The notes beneath the pieces are model-generated. The model had not been told where the DNA came from. It saw only the letters and a list, made by a program, of their open reading frames with translations, and did not search any database. From Alphaproteobacteria bacterium (lineage in GTDB: Bacteria > Pseudomonadota > Alphaproteobacteria > Rhizobiales > Xanthobacteraceae): a stretch of 45,746 bases of DNA. Made by a program: the position numbers and the translations under genes. This document shows positions 22,662 through 31,275 of this stretch, piece after piece. Location of the stretch: NCBI GenBank assembly GCA_005884685.1, contig VBAH01000096.1, positions 1-45,746 on the forward strand, read 5' to 3'. Every line of letters begins with the position of its first letter. The first letter of the stretch is position 1.

Positions 22662-22737
22662 TGGTGCCCAGGGGCGGGATCGAACCACCGACACCGTGAT
22701 TTTCAGTCACGTGCTCTACCAACTGAGCTACCTGGGC
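22662..22737 (-). tRNA. tRNA-Phe (GAA)
   Basis: A 76-base cloverleaf with encoded CCA. Acceptor GCCCAGG/CCTGGGC pairs fully, D-arm GCTC..GAGC, anticodon loop CTGAAAA with anticodon GAA, T-arm with GGTTCGATCC. In related rhizobial genomes tRNA-Phe usually follows maf-yacG; here yacG is 1.35 kb upstream. Confidence 0.97.
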
Positions 22738-22741
22738 GCCG

Positions 22742-22764
22742 AAGCCCGCCGAAACGGCGGGCTT
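22742..22764. repeat. 9-bp hairpin abutting tRNA-Phe
   Basis: AAGCCCGCC / GGCGGGCTT with a 5-base loop, 5 bases from the tRNA 5' end. It may be a processing or termination structure between the TPP decarboxylase genes and the tRNA. Confidence 0.4.
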
Positions 22765-22856
22765 TGCGGAGAGCGCGCGCGTTATAGAGGCTCGCCCGCG
22801 GGGTGTCCAGCGAGCGCGAAAGCGCTTTCGCTGCAAGCAGTTCCTCCAAGCTCCGC

Positions 22857-22975
22857 TGTCATCCCGGACGGCCCGCAGGGCCGAGCCGGGACCCATAAAA
22901 CACAAGGCGTCGTGAACGCCGCACGATGGAGCCCGGGGCCCGTTGCATTCGCCCGGGACGCCCCTCGAGGAATGC
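22857..22975. repeat. Decayed dispersed repeat (GTCATCCCGG family)
   Basis: Begins TGTCATCCCGG like the complete element at 25035, contains the hairpin CGGCCC-GCA-GGGCCG and the GGGACCCATAA half, and trails off before the TPP enzyme stop. No gene is visible in 22738-22994. Confidence 0.5.
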
Positions 22976-22994
22976 GGCACGCCCGCGCGCGACC

Positions 22995-23567
22995 TCAACT
23001 TGCCGCCGCCACGGCCCTGCGGAAACGGTTCTTCAGTTCCACGCCGTCCTTCGTCGGCAGCACGCGCGGCGGATCGTCCGCCGCGATGTGCACCCGCGCG
23101 AACAGCGTCTCCTTCAGCGCAACCAGTTCGCCGGCGAGCTTTTCCAGCCCGGCCTGATCCTGCACATCGTAGGCGCGCGCGATGCCGCAGGCGCGCGCGA
23201 CGCCGACCAGATCCACGCCCTTGTCGGTGTGACTCGGCTGCATGCCGGTCTCGCCATAGTGCCGGTTGTCGAACACGATGACGGCGAGGTTTGCCGGCCG
23301 CTGCACGCCGATGGTCGCGAGCGCGCCCATGCCCATCAGCATCTCGCCGTCGCCGGTGATCACCGCAACCTTGAGCTTCGGCTGGGCGAGCGCCAGGCCC
23401 AGCCCGATCATGGCGGCGCCGCCCATCGCGCCCCAGAGATAGAAGTCGGTGTCCTTCTCGCCGAGCGAGGCCATGTCGTAGGTGGTCGAGCCGAGGCCCG
23501 GCACCACGAACATCTCCTTCGGCCGGTTCGCCATCAGGGTGGCGATCGCTTCGCGGCGCTTGAGCAT
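22995..23567 (-). CDS. TPP-dependent decarboxylase, C-terminal (beta) subunit; sulfo/phosphonopyruvate decarboxylase-like
   Basis: A 190-residue TPP pyrophosphate-binding subunit: FVVPGLGSTTYDMASLG, GAMGGAAMIGLGLALA, the TPP motif opening GDGEMLMGMGALATIG and closing with Asn in VIVFDNRHYG. This is the split arrangement of sulfopyruvate decarboxylase (ComE) and phosphonopyruvate decarboxylase-like enzymes, which act on 3-carbon 2-oxo acids with an acidic 3-substituent. Start ATG at 23567 overlaps the upstream subunit's stop by one base (TGATG), so the two are translationally coupled. The true substrate is not evident. Confidence 0.85.
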   Translation of the reverse strand: MLKRREAIATLMANRPKEMFVVPGLGSTTYDMASLGEKDTDFYLWGAMGGAAMIGLGLALAQPKLKVAVITGDGEMLMGMGALATIGVQRPANLAVIVFDNRHYGETGMQPSHTDKGVDLVGVARACGIARAYDVQDQAGLEKLAGELVALKETLFARVHIAADDPPRVLPTKDGVELKNRFRRAVAAAS

Positions 23568-24088
23568 CACTTCACCCACACCTTGCGGCCGATCAGCTTT
23601 TGAGCGAGCAGCACCGCGACCGCGAAGTCGCCGCCGAACGCGAGCTCGGCCGCCGCCTGCGCGGTGTCGGCTACCTCCTCGGCGTGATCGGCGCGATAGA
23701 CCTTCACCCCCATCGCGGTCAGCACCGGCCCGGTCGCCTGCGACATCGGTACCTGCCACGGATTGAACTCGGCCCATTCGCCGCGCATCGTGATGAAGGT
23801 GAGGAACGGGAAGCGGCAGGTGTTGATCAGCGAGAGCATGTTGATGCAGTTGCCGACGCCGCTCGACTGCATCAGCAGCGCCGATCGCTGCCCGCCGAGC
23901 CAGGCGCCGGCCGCAAGCGCGACACCCTCCTCCTCGGTCGAGAGCACGACGTCGCGGATGTCGTTGTCGGCCTTGCACCGTGCGATCAGCCGCGCATGTC
24001 CGGCATCGGGGACGTAACCGACTTGGCGAATCTCGGCCCCTTTGAGCACGTCGAAGAGCTGGTCGGGCCAGCCGGTCTGATTTTCCAC
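23567..24088 (-). CDS. TPP-dependent decarboxylase, N-terminal (alpha) subunit; sulfo/phosphonopyruvate decarboxylase-like
   Basis: A 173-residue pyrimidine-binding subunit with the catalytic Glu in VVLSTEEEGVALAAGAWLGG and the GVGNCINMLSLI segment of the ComD/phosphonopyruvate decarboxylase alpha family. The start is GTG at 24088, straight after the yacG stop (TAG-GTG), with GGAGGAG inside the yacG end. It works as a heteromer with the next gene. Confidence 0.85.
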   Translation of the reverse strand: MENQTGWPDQLFDVLKGAEIRQVGYVPDAGHARLIARCKADNDIRDVVLSTEEEGVALAAGAWLGGQRSALLMQSSGVGNCINMLSLINTCRFPFLTFITMRGEWAEFNPWQVPMSQATGPVLTAMGVKVYRADHAEEVADTAQAAAELAFGGDFAVAVLLAQKLIGRKVWVK

Positions 24089-24289
24089 CTAGTCGTTCTC
24101 CTCCGGCCGCACGCGTTCCTGCTCTTCGGAGTCGTCGGCACTCTCCGCGGCCGGAATCGCGTATGCGCCCGAGAACCAGCGATGGAGGTCAACGTCCTTG
24201 CAGCGCCCGGAACAGAACGGCCGAAAACGCTCGGCCGCGGGCTTGCCGCAGATGGGGCAGGATTTTGAAGGATACGGCGCTTCGCTCAT
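24089..24289 (-). CDS. yacG: DNA gyrase inhibitor / zinc-binding protein YacG
   Basis: A 66-residue zinc protein: SKSCPICGKP and FRPFCSGRCKDVDLHRWF supply four Cys ligands, followed by the conserved YAIP and an acidic tail. YacG of E. coli binds GyrB and blocks DNA binding. ATG 24289 gives the family length. In related genomes it sits next to maf; here it is separated from maf by 3.2 kb and is followed by the TPP enzyme genes. Confidence 0.93.
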   Translation of the reverse strand: MSEAPYPSKSCPICGKPAAERFRPFCSGRCKDVDLHRWFSGAYAIPAAESADDSEEQERVRPEEND

Positions 24290-24400
24290 GCCGTCCAGAT
24301 AAGCAAGACCGGCTCTCCGCGCAAAGCCGCAATGCAGGGGCCGCAGTGCGGACCTTCTCGTTGGCTTGCGCGTTTTCCCCGCGCACATGGAGGAAGGCCG

Positions 24401-25030
24401 ATGCGACCGCTGATTTTTGGTGCAATGGGCGCCGCACTTGCTGCCACGGCGGCATTTTCACAAATCCAGAACACGGGCACGCTCAATCCGAAAGATTTGC
24501 GTCCGGTATCGTCGTTCGGCTCCATTCCGGATCAGGCCGAGCGCTCGCGCGCACTGTTCAACGAGATCGCCAAGGTCGTGACGCATCCGCGCTGCATGAA
24601 TTGCCATCCGGCCGGCGAGCACCCGTTGCAGGGCGCGGACCATCATGAGCACGCTCCGCCCGCCTATCGTGGTGAGGGCGGCGTTGGCATTGCCGGCCTG
24701 ACCTGCAACGCCTGCCACACCGAGAAGAATTTCACCCTGGTCGGCACCAATGCGACCTACAAGAGCATTCCGGGCCATCCGCGCTGGGGCCTCGCGCCGG
24801 TCGAAATGGCATGGCAGGGCAAGTCGCTCGGCCAGATCTGCCAGCAGATGAAGGATCCGGCGCGCAACGGCGGGCGCACGCTCGCGCTGCTGCAGGAGCA
24901 TCTGGCGCACGACGATCTGGTCGCATGGGGCTGGGCGCCGGGCGAAGGGCGCGAGCCTGCGCCGGGCACGCAAGCGCAGCTCGGCGAGCTCACGCAGGCG
25001 TGGATCAATTCAGGGGCGGAGTGTCCTTGA
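24401..25030 (+). CDS. Diheme c-type cytochrome-like periplasmic protein
   Basis: A 209-residue exported protein: signal [20 protein letters not shown], then two heme sites, CMNCH in [15 protein letters not shown] and CNACH in [13 protein letters not shown], with a conserved [17 protein letters not shown] block. It resembles cytochrome subunits that accompany periplasmic oxidoreductases such as isoquinoline 1-oxidoreductase. GGAGGAAGG precedes the ATG. It stands alone on the + strand between yacG and the SDR gene, and no partner dehydrogenase is adjacent. Confidence 0.85.
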   Translation: MRPLIFGAMGAALAATAAFSQIQNTGTLNPKDLRPVSSFGSIPDQAERSRALFNEIAKVVTHPRCMNCHPAGEHPLQGADHHEHAPPAYRGEGGVGIAGLTCNACHTEKNFTLVGTNATYKSIPGHPRWGLAPVEMAWQGKSLGQICQQMKDPARNGGRTLALLQEHLAHDDLVAWGWAPGEGREPAPGTQAQLGELTQAWINSGAECP

Positions 25031-25034
25031 GGCC

Positions 25035-25169
25035 GTCATCCCGGGCGAGCGAAGCGAGACCCGGGATCCATAACCACTATCCTCCCGATCATGCACCGGT
25101 CGTGGTTATGGATCCCGGATAGCCGCTGTCGCGGCTTCCGGGATGACAGTCCGCTTTTGCGGACTGTCA
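25035..25169. repeat. Complex intergenic palindromic element
   Basis: Outer arms GTCATCCC (25035) and GGGATGAC (ending 25147); inner perfect 17-bp arms at 25061-25077 and 25102-25118 (CCGGGATCCATAACCAC and its complement); then an 11-bp hairpin TGACAGTCCGC-TTTT-GCGGACTGTCA (25144-25169) that includes the SDR stop codon. A full copy of the dispersed GTCATCCCGGG family. Confidence 0.85.
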
Positions 25170-25967
25170 CTTCAGCGACACCCCGCCATCGATCACCAGC
25201 TCGATGCCGGTGACGTATTTCGCTTCGTCGCTGGCGAGATAGACGACGCCGTTCGCCACGTCCCATGCCTCGCCGCCGATGCCCATCGGCACCTGCGCGG
25301 CGCGCACGCGCCACATCTCCTCGACGTCGCCGCCCGCATAGGACTGCGCGAGGCCGGCGGAATGCGCCACCATCGGCGTCTGCATCAGGCCGGGCAGGAT
25401 CGCGTTCACGCGCACGCGCTTGCTCGCATATTCGACCGCCGTGGTGCGCGTGAGATGCAGCAGCGCGGCTTTCGATGCGTAATAGGAGGAATAGGGAACG
25501 CCGGTCCAGCGGATGCCGGCGACCGATGAGATGTTGACGATCGAGCCGCCGCCCTGCACCACCATCAGCGGGATGACGTGCTTCATGGTCAGGAACGCAC
25601 TCTTCAGGTTGACGGTGAGCACGCGGTCCCATTTCTCCTCGGGCAGCTCGACGACGCCGCCGACCTCGGCGATGCCCACGTTATTGTCGAGGACGTCGAT
25701 GCGGCCGAAATCCGCCACGCAGGCGCGCACCATTGCCTCGACGTCGGCGTTCCTGGTCACGTCGGCGCGAAACGGCAGCGCGAGCCCGCCCTCCCCCGAG
25801 ATGATGTTGGCCGTCTCCTCGGCGGCCGAGAGATTGACGTCGACGCAGAACACCTTGGCGCCCTCGCGCGCGCAGGCGACCGCGGTCGCCTTGCCGTTGC
25901 CCCAGCCGGGCCCGATCGAGCCGGCGCCGACGATCATCGCGACCTTGTCTTTCAGGCGGTTAGGCAC
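25167..25967 (-). CDS. SDR family oxidoreductase
   Basis: A 266-residue classical short-chain dehydrogenase: NAD(P) loop VGAGSIGPGWGNGKATA, NNVGIAE in place of NNAG, Ser in NISSVAG and the catalytic YYASK, then the PG motif in AILPGLMQTPM. Asp at the end of beta-2 (VFCVDVN) favours NAD+. The start is a GTG that overlaps the ligase stop by 8 bases. Paired with the acyl-CoA ligase it may act on a hydroxyacyl or ketoacyl intermediate. Its stop lies within a repeat hairpin. Confidence 0.92.
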   Translation of the reverse strand: MPNRLKDKVAMIVGAGSIGPGWGNGKATAVACAREGAKVFCVDVNLSAAEETANIISGEGGLALPFRADVTRNADVEAMVRACVADFGRIDVLDNNVGIAEVGGVVELPEEKWDRVLTVNLKSAFLTMKHVIPLMVVQGGGSIVNISSVAGIRWTGVPYSSYYASKAALLHLTRTTAVEYASKRVRVNAILPGLMQTPMVAHSAGLAQSYAGGDVEEMWRVRAAQVPMGIGGEAWDVANGVVYLASDEAKYVTGIELVIDGGVSLK

Positions 25968-27480
25968 CGGCTTTCTCCCGTCGTTTCGCGTCGAGCTCGC
26001 GCAGTTCGGTTTTCAGGATCTTCCCGTAGTTGTTCTTCGGCAGCGCCTCGACGAACACGTAATCCTTCGGGCGCTTGAAGCGCGCGATCTCGCCGAGACA
26101 GAGTTCGTCGAGCTCGTTCGCGCCCGCCTCGCCGACCACGTAGGCGACGACCACCTCACCCCATTCCGGGTGCGGACGGCCGATCACCGAGGCTTCGCGC
26201 ACGGCCGCGTGCTTCAGCAGCACCTCTTCCACTTCGCGCGGATAGATGTTGGAACCGCCCGAGATGATCATGTCCTTGGAGCGGTCCTTCAAGGTGAGAT
26301 AGCCGTCGGGGTCGATCACGCCGACATCGCCGGTATGCAGCCAGCCGCCGCGCAGCGTCTGCGCGGTCGCGTCCGGATTGCGCCAGTAGCCGGGCATCAC
26401 CACGTCGCCGCGGCAGAGGATCTCGCCCGCCTCGCCGGCCGGGAGCGCGCGATCCTCGCCGTCCGCAATCATGACCTCAACGCAGGCGTACGGCCGGCCC
26501 GCCGAGCCGAGCCGCTCCAGCCAACGCGGATGCTCGCGGTCGGCGATGTCCTGCTTCGAGAGCGCCGTGATGGTCATCGGCGCTTCACCCTGGCCGTAGA
26601 TTTGCGCAAGCCGCGGCCCGAAACGGTCGAGCGCCCTGAGCGCATCCTCCACATACATCGGCGCACCGCCATAGACGATCGTGCGGACGCTGGAGGGGTC
26701 GACGGCGCCATCGTGGTCGACCATGCGCTTGACCATCGTGGGCGCGGCGAACATCGACATGCGCCCCCACGCCTCGAACAGGCGGAAGATCTCATCCGGC
26801 TCGAAGCTACCGGACTCCGGAACCACGTTCACCGCCATGCGCGCGACGTGGGCCATCATATAGAGGCCGGAGCCATGGCTCATCGGCGCGGCATGCAGGA
26901 CACTGTCGCCCGGCGCGGCCGGGTCCACGTCGGTGAGGTACGCGAAGCTCGCCTGCGCGAGATTGCGATGGGTGAGCATTGCGCCTTTCGGCCGGCCGGT
27001 AGTGCCGGAGGTGTAGAACAGCCAGGCGAGATCGTCACCGTCGCGCGGCGTGACCGGCGCGGGATCGGCGGCGAAGAGCGCCTCGTATTCGGGACTGCCG
27101 ATCACGATCAGCCGTTCGAGGCTCGATGGCGCGTGCGCTGCGACCTCGGCGTCGAGGCCCGGCGTCGCGAAGCAAACGCGCGCGCCGGAATGCTCGAGAA
27201 TGTAGCCAAGCTCGCGCGCGTGCAGCTTGGCATTCGCCGGCACCGCCGCGAAGCCGCCGTGCCAGATGCCGAATATGGTCTCGACATATTCGACGCAGTT
27301 CTTCGCCACGATGGCGACGCGCTCGCCGGGCTCAAGTCCGAGGCGATGCAGCGCGCGAGCGAGCCGCGCGGCGCGCGCGGCCAGTTCGCCGTAACTCTGC
27401 GCCACGCGCGGCCCCTGCCCCACGGCCGCAAGGCCGGGATGGCTCAACCCCGCACGCGACAGCCAGGCGGCGATGTTCAT
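25960..27480 (-). CDS. AMP-dependent acyl-CoA synthetase/ligase
   Basis: A 506-residue member of the ANL family: ATP loop FYTSGTTGRPKGAMLTHRN, YGQGEAPMT motif, hinge Asp in TGDVGVIDPDGYLTLKDRSK, and the C-terminal catalytic Lys in LPKNNYGKILK. It activates a carboxylic acid to the acyl-CoA; chain length and aromatic or fatty preference are not clear. It starts 9 bases after the maf stop on the same strand and overlaps the SDR gene, forming a maf-ligase-SDR transcription unit that looks like an insertion between maf and yacG. Confidence 0.92.
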   Translation of the reverse strand: MNIAAWLSRAGLSHPGLAAVGQGPRVAQSYGELAARAARLARALHRLGLEPGERVAIVAKNCVEYVETIFGIWHGGFAAVPANAKLHARELGYILEHSGARVCFATPGLDAEVAAHAPSSLERLIVIGSPEYEALFAADPAPVTPRDGDDLAWLFYTSGTTGRPKGAMLTHRNLAQASFAYLTDVDPAAPGDSVLHAAPMSHGSGLYMMAHVARMAVNVVPESGSFEPDEIFRLFEAWGRMSMFAAPTMVKRMVDHDGAVDPSSVRTIVYGGAPMYVEDALRALDRFGPRLAQIYGQGEAPMTITALSKQDIADREHPRWLERLGSAGRPYACVEVMIADGEDRALPAGEAGEILCRGDVVMPGYWRNPDATAQTLRGGWLHTGDVGVIDPDGYLTLKDRSKDMIISGGSNIYPREVEEVLLKHAAVREASVIGRPHPEWGEVVVAYVVGEAGANELDELCLGEIARFKRPKDYVFVEALPKNNYGKILKTELRELDAKRREKAGA

Positions 27481-27489
27481 GCGCGCAGC

Positions 27490-28113
27490 CTACACCGCGT
27501 TGAGCCAGCCGAAATGCACCGGGTAGCCCTCGCCGCCGAGCAGCGACATGCTCTCATAGAGCGGCAATCCGACCACGTTGGTATAGGAGCCGACCATCTT
27601 GACCACGAACGTGCCGGCGAGCCCCTGCACCGCGTAGCCGCCGGCCTTGCCGCGCCACTCGCCCGAGGCGAGATAGGCTTCGAGGTCCTCGCCAGAGAGC
27701 CGCTTGAAGCGCACCCGCGTTTCGATCAGGCGCTGGCGGAATGTCTCCTTCGGGGTGACGAGGCAGATGCCGGTGTAGACGCGGTGATTGCGCCCGGACA
27801 GCAGCCGCAGGCAGGCAGCAGCTTCCTCCAGCATCTCCGCCTTGGGCATGATGCGCCGCCCGACCGCCACCACGGTGTCGGCGGCCAGGATATACGAGCC
27901 GCGCAGCTCCTCGCTGATCTTGACGCTTGCCAGCGCGGCTTGCGCCTTGGCGCGCGCCAGCCGATTGGCGAGCGCACGCGGCAGCTCGCCCTTGATCGGA
28001 ATCTCGTCGACCTCGGTCGGCTGCAGCGAATCCGGCTCGATCCCGGCCTGATTGAGCAACGCGAGCCGGCGCGGCGAGCCGGAGGCCAGAACGAGCTTGG
28101 GACGGCCGATCAT
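27490..28113 (-). CDS. maf: Maf-like nucleoside triphosphate pyrophosphatase
   Basis: A 207-residue housecleaning pyrophosphatase: [18 protein letters not shown] at the N terminus, AADTVVAVG with the catalytic Asp, and [10 protein letters not shown] near residue 160. It hydrolyses modified or canonical NTPs (dTTP, UTP, m5UTP types). It follows the phosphatase gene by about 85 bases; infA, usually between these two in related genomes, is absent. Confidence 0.94.
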   Translation of the reverse strand: MIGRPKLVLASGSPRRLALLNQAGIEPDSLQPTEVDEIPIKGELPRALANRLARAKAQAALASVKISEELRGSYILAADTVVAVGRRIMPKAEMLEEAAACLRLLSGRNHRVYTGICLVTPKETFRQRLIETRVRFKRLSGEDLEAYLASGEWRGKAGGYAVQGLAGTFVVKMVGSYTNVVGLPLYESMSLLGGEGYPVHFGWLNAV

Positions 28114-28198
28114 CCATTCACCACGCAGTTAGGCCGCGCGCAGGCGGGGCATCCAGTAAACACAGACACTTAGATGACCCGGCAATGCGTGTCACCCC

Positions 28199-28660
28199 TC
28201 ACTCGTTTCCCGCCTGCTGGCCCGCGAAGCGCTCCCGGATGCGGCGCGCAAGCTGGTCGCGCACCGCGCGGTAGGCATCCATGCGCTGCTCGCGCGTGCC
28301 TTCGGTCGGCGTCGGGTCCGGGGTCGGCCAATACTCGACGTCGGCGGCGATCGTGCGCGTCAATTCGAGCGCGCGGTGATGCGCTTCGGGCGAGAGCGTC
28401 ACGATCAGATCGAAGTTGAGCCCCTCCCACTCCTCCATTTCCTCGAAGGTCATCGGCTTGTGCTTGCCGATGTCGAGGCCGAGCTCCTCCATCGCGGCGA
28501 CCGCGAATGGATCGAGCTCGCCTTTGCGCACGCCTGCCGAGCCCACATAGGTGCGGCCGAAAAAATGCTTGAACAGCCCCGCCGCCATCGGCGAGCGCAC
28601 CGAATTCATCCCGCACGCAAACAGCACCGCCTGGGGCCTTGCGGAGCGCGGAGCGTCCAT
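28199..28660 (-). CDS. Low molecular weight phosphatase family protein
   Basis: A 153-residue protein with the C-x5-R loop FACGMNSVRSPMA at residues 14-26, characteristic of low-Mr protein tyrosine phosphatases and ArsC-like arsenate reductases, and the late acidic DPTPTEG loop holding the general acid. The FACGMNSVRS form is the rhizobial housekeeping subtype found between hisD/UPF0262 and maf; its substrate is unknown. Confidence 0.9.
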   Translation of the reverse strand: MDAPRSARPQAVLFACGMNSVRSPMAAGLFKHFFGRTYVGSAGVRKGELDPFAVAAMEELGLDIGKHKPMTFEEMEEWEGLNFDLIVTLSPEAHHRALELTRTIAADVEYWPTPDPTPTEGTREQRMDAYRAVRDQLARRIRERFAGQQAGNE

Positions 28661-28679
28661 CGGGTTAAATCATTTCTTT

Positions 28680-28752
28680 GAGCATGAGCTGGTCCGAAAA
28701 CCGGTTCCCATCCCCGATCAGGGTCGAGGACATGCTTTCCGGGCTCATGCTC
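28680..28752. repeat. Rhizobial GAGCATGA inverted repeat
   Basis: GAGCATGAGC at 28680-28689 and GCTCATGCTC at 28743-28752 flank GTCCGAAAACCGGTTCCC. This is a common intergenic element of Hyphomicrobiales; it may act as terminator for the UPF0262 gene, whose stop it touches. Confidence 0.75.
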
Positions 28753-29246
28753 TAGCCCTTCCAGTGCAGCACGCAGATCAGCGTGAACAGCCGCCGCGCG
28801 GTGTCGAAGTCGACACGGATCTTTTCCTTCAGCCGTTCCATCAGGAGCTCGGAGCCTTCGTTGTGCAGACCGCGCCGGCCCATGTCGATCGCCTCGATCT
28901 GGCTCGGCGTCGAGCTGCGGATCGCCTTGTAGTAGCTGTCGCAGATCATGAAGTAGTCCTTCACGATGCCGCGGAACGGCGTCAGCGACAGCAAATGCGC
29001 CATCACCGGCGCGCCGTCCTCCTGGCGGATGTCGAATACCAGGCGGTTCTCGCTGATCGAGAGATGCAGCGCGTACGGTCCGCCGCCGTGATCGACCGGC
29101 TGAAAAGAATTGTCCTCGAGCAGGTCGTAGATCGCGACCGCGCGCTCGTGCTCGATGTCGGGCGAGGAGCGGCCGATCGAGCCTTCGTCCAGCGTGATCT
29201 TGACGAGGCGCTGCGTCGGCTGATCGGGCTTGCCCGGCTCGCTCAT
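28752..29246 (-). CDS. UPF0262 family protein
   Basis: A 164-residue cytosolic protein starting [20 protein letters not shown], with [20 protein letters not shown] and the [19 protein letters not shown] block of UPF0262, a family restricted to alphaproteobacteria and nearly always downstream of hisD. Its ATG overlaps the hisD stop by 4 bases (ATGA), so it is coupled. Function unknown. Confidence 0.92.
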   Translation of the reverse strand: MSEPGKPDQPTQRLVKITLDEGSIGRSSPDIEHERAVAIYDLLEDNSFQPVDHGGGPYALHLSISENRLVFDIRQEDGAPVMAHLLSLTPFRGIVKDYFMICDSYYKAIRSSTPSQIEAIDMGRRGLHNEGSELLMERLKEKIRVDFDTARRLFTLICVLHWKG

Positions 29247-30538
29247 CTGCGATTGAGCCGCATCGCGACCGAGCGGGCGTGGGCGTCGAGCCCTTCGGCC
29301 TGTCCGAGCGCGATCGCCGCCGGGCCAAGCCTGGCCAGCGCGTCCGCGTCGAGCCGCAGGATCGAGGTGCGCTTCATGAAGTCGAGCACGCCCAGGCCCG
29401 ACGAGAAGCGCGCCGAGCGCGCCGTCGGCAGCACGTGGTTGGACCCCGCCACATAGTCGCCGATCGCCTCGGGCGTATGCGCGCCCAGGAAGATCGCCCC
29501 GGCATTGCGGATTTTGTCCGCGAGGCGTTCGGGATCGCGCGTTTCGATTTCCAGATGCTCCGGCGCGATGGCGTCCACCAGCGCCACCGCATCGTCGAGC
29601 GTGCCGACCAGGATGATCGCGCCGAAATCCCGCCATGACGCGCCCGCGACCGACTCGCGCGGCAGTGTTTTGAGCTGTCCCGCGACGGCGCGCTCGGCCG
29701 CGTCCGCGAGCGCCGCATCGTCGGTGATCAGGATCGACTGCGCGGCGGTGTCGTGCTCCGCCTGCGCCAGCAGATCGGCCGCAACCCATTCGGGATTGGC
29801 GTCGCGATCCGCGATGATCAGCACCTCGCTCGGGCCGGCGATCATGTCGATGCCGACGCGGCCGAACACGAGGCGCTTCGCCGCCGCCACGTACGCGTTG
29901 CCCGGCCCGACGATCTTGGCGACCGCCGCAATCGTCGCCGTGCCGTAGGCGAGCGCCGCAACCGCCTGCGCGCCGCCGACGCGATAGATCTCGTCCACGC
30001 CCGCCAGCTTCGCGGCTGTGAGCACCAGCGGATTGAGCTTGCCATCCGGCGCCGGCACCACCATGACGACGCGCGGGCACCCGGCCACCTTGGCGGGCAC
30101 CGCGTTCATCAGCACCGAAGATGGATACGCCGCCGTGCCGCCCGGCACATAGAGGCCGACCGCCTCGATCGCGGTCCAGCGATGGCCGAGCTCGACGCCG
30201 AGCGCGTCGGTAAAGCGGTCGTCCTTCGGCAGCTGGCGGCGGTGATAGCTCTCGATCCGGTCGCGCGCGAGGGTCAGCGCATCGAGCGCGGTTGGGTCGC
30301 AGGCCGCCGCTGCGGCGTCGAGCTCGGCCGTCGTGACACGCAGGCCGGTCGTGCCCAGGTCGACGCGGTCGAACTTCTTCGTGAGCTCGATCAGCGCCGC
30401 ATCGCCGCGCGCCGCCACGTCGGCGATGATCGCGCGCACCGCCTGCTCGACGTCGGCCGAGGCCTCGCGCTTGGTGTCGAGAAAGGCGCGGAATTTTTCG
30501 GCAAAGCCGGGCGCGCGGGCGTCGAGGCGGATCGGCAT
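29243..30538 (-). CDS. hisD: Histidinol dehydrogenase
   Basis: A 431-residue enzyme for the last two oxidations of histidine synthesis (L-histidinol to L-histidine, NAD+, zinc). Family blocks: [19 protein letters not shown], the segment [23 protein letters not shown], and the active-site region [19 protein letters not shown]. Full length compared with E. coli HisD (434). Preceded by DUF2948 and followed by UPF0262 as in other rhizobia. Confidence 0.96.
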   Translation of the reverse strand: MPIRLDARAPGFAEKFRAFLDTKREASADVEQAVRAIIADVAARGDAALIELTKKFDRVDLGTTGLRVTTAELDAAAAACDPTALDALTLARDRIESYHRRQLPKDDRFTDALGVELGHRWTAIEAVGLYVPGGTAAYPSSVLMNAVPAKVAGCPRVVMVVPAPDGKLNPLVLTAAKLAGVDEIYRVGGAQAVAALAYGTATIAAVAKIVGPGNAYVAAAKRLVFGRVGIDMIAGPSEVLIIADRDANPEWVAADLLAQAEHDTAAQSILITDDAALADAAERAVAGQLKTLPRESVAGASWRDFGAIILVGTLDDAVALVDAIAPEHLEIETRDPERLADKIRNAGAIFLGAHTPEAIGDYVAGSNHVLPTARSARFSSGLGVLDFMKRTSILRLDADALARLGPAAIALGQAEGLDAHARSVAMRLNRR

Positions 30539-30550
30539 TAAACCCTCTCT

Positions 30551-30715
30551 TCTACCCTCCTCTGAAAGGGGAGGGTCGGACTGCGAAGCAGTCCGGGGAG
30601 GGGTCCTACTTAAACGACCCCCACCCTACACGCTACGCGTCATAGCCGATGCTATGCATCGGCGTTCCAGACGGCGGCCGAAGGCCGCCTGGTGCTCCCC
30701 CTTTCAGGGGGAGGT
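30551..30715. repeat. Cluster of intergenic hairpin repeats
   Basis: Four short palindromes in a row: ACCCTCC..GGGAGGGT, CGGACTGC-GAA-GCAGTCCG, GGCGGCC-GAA-GGCCGCC and CTCCCCC-TTTC-AGGGGGAG. The gene-poor gap between hisD and the DUF2948 gene is filled by this composite element; a CCCTCCCC relative occurs at 39048. Confidence 0.65.
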
Positions 30716-30744
30716 AAAGAAGAGAAATTGCCGCAAAATGCCCG

Positions 30745-31197
30745 TCAACCCCGCGGGCTGATCGAATCGACTTCGTGCACCGGCCGAGCCTTCGCGTCCC
30801 AGGTCGGCCCGAGATCGGCCAACTCGCACTCGAGACACTCGACCTCCAGCCGCAACGCGGCGCCGCCGGAGAAAATCAGGGTCACGATGCCAGACGGGAC
30901 GTCGGATTCGGCAAACTCGACCGCGAGGAGATTGAGGACCGCGTCCCGGTCGGCCGGGCGCATGTTGCGGCACCGCAACGAATTCACCCGATCGAACCGC
31001 AGCGCCGTCCGACGCCGCTTGTAGCAGGGGTCCTCGCAGCCGCAGGCTTCCCAGTCGAACCGATTAAGGCCGAGCACCAGCCGCTTTTCCGAAGGCAGCC
31101 AGACAATGTCGGCGACCTTCACCACCGCGTCCTGCAGATGGGTCGAAACCACGGCGATATCGTCCGGGTCGAGCGCAATGAGCTTTAGCGGTTGCAT
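30745..31197 (-). CDS. DUF2948 family protein
   Basis: A 150-residue protein opening MQPLKLIALDPDDIAVVSTH and containing the FDWEACGCEDPCYKRRRTAL segment with three Cys, then GIVTLIFSGGAALRLEVECL. These match DUF2948, a conserved alphaproteobacterial protein of the murA-hisD neighbourhood. Function unknown. Confidence 0.9.
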   Translation of the reverse strand: MQPLKLIALDPDDIAVVSTHLQDAVVKVADIVWLPSEKRLVLGLNRFDWEACGCEDPCYKRRRTALRFDRVNSLRCRNMRPADRDAVLNLLAVEFAESDVPSGIVTLIFSGGAALRLEVECLECELADLGPTWDAKARPVHEVDSISPRG

Positions 31198-31275
31198 AAA
31201 CCTAAACTTGTTGTTTCCGTGTGCACGCCCTACGTGGGGTCGGGGCTAGTTTGGCGCAAGGACAGACTTTTGCTC

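Noticed and set aside
25513-28173. An 886-codon open frame on the + strand
   Set aside because: It runs antisense to the SDR, ligase and maf genes, which have clear family motifs. It is His/Arg/Asp-rich as expected from the complement of GC-rich coding DNA, and has no recognisable domain.
28752-30080. UPF0262 fused to a long N-terminal extension
   Set aside because: The extra part is a shadow of hisD in another frame; the coupled ATG at 29246 gives the family's normal start.
30551-30715. CRISPR-like array because of several short palindromes
   Set aside because: The palindromes differ from one another and there are no equal spacers; they are a composite hairpin repeat.
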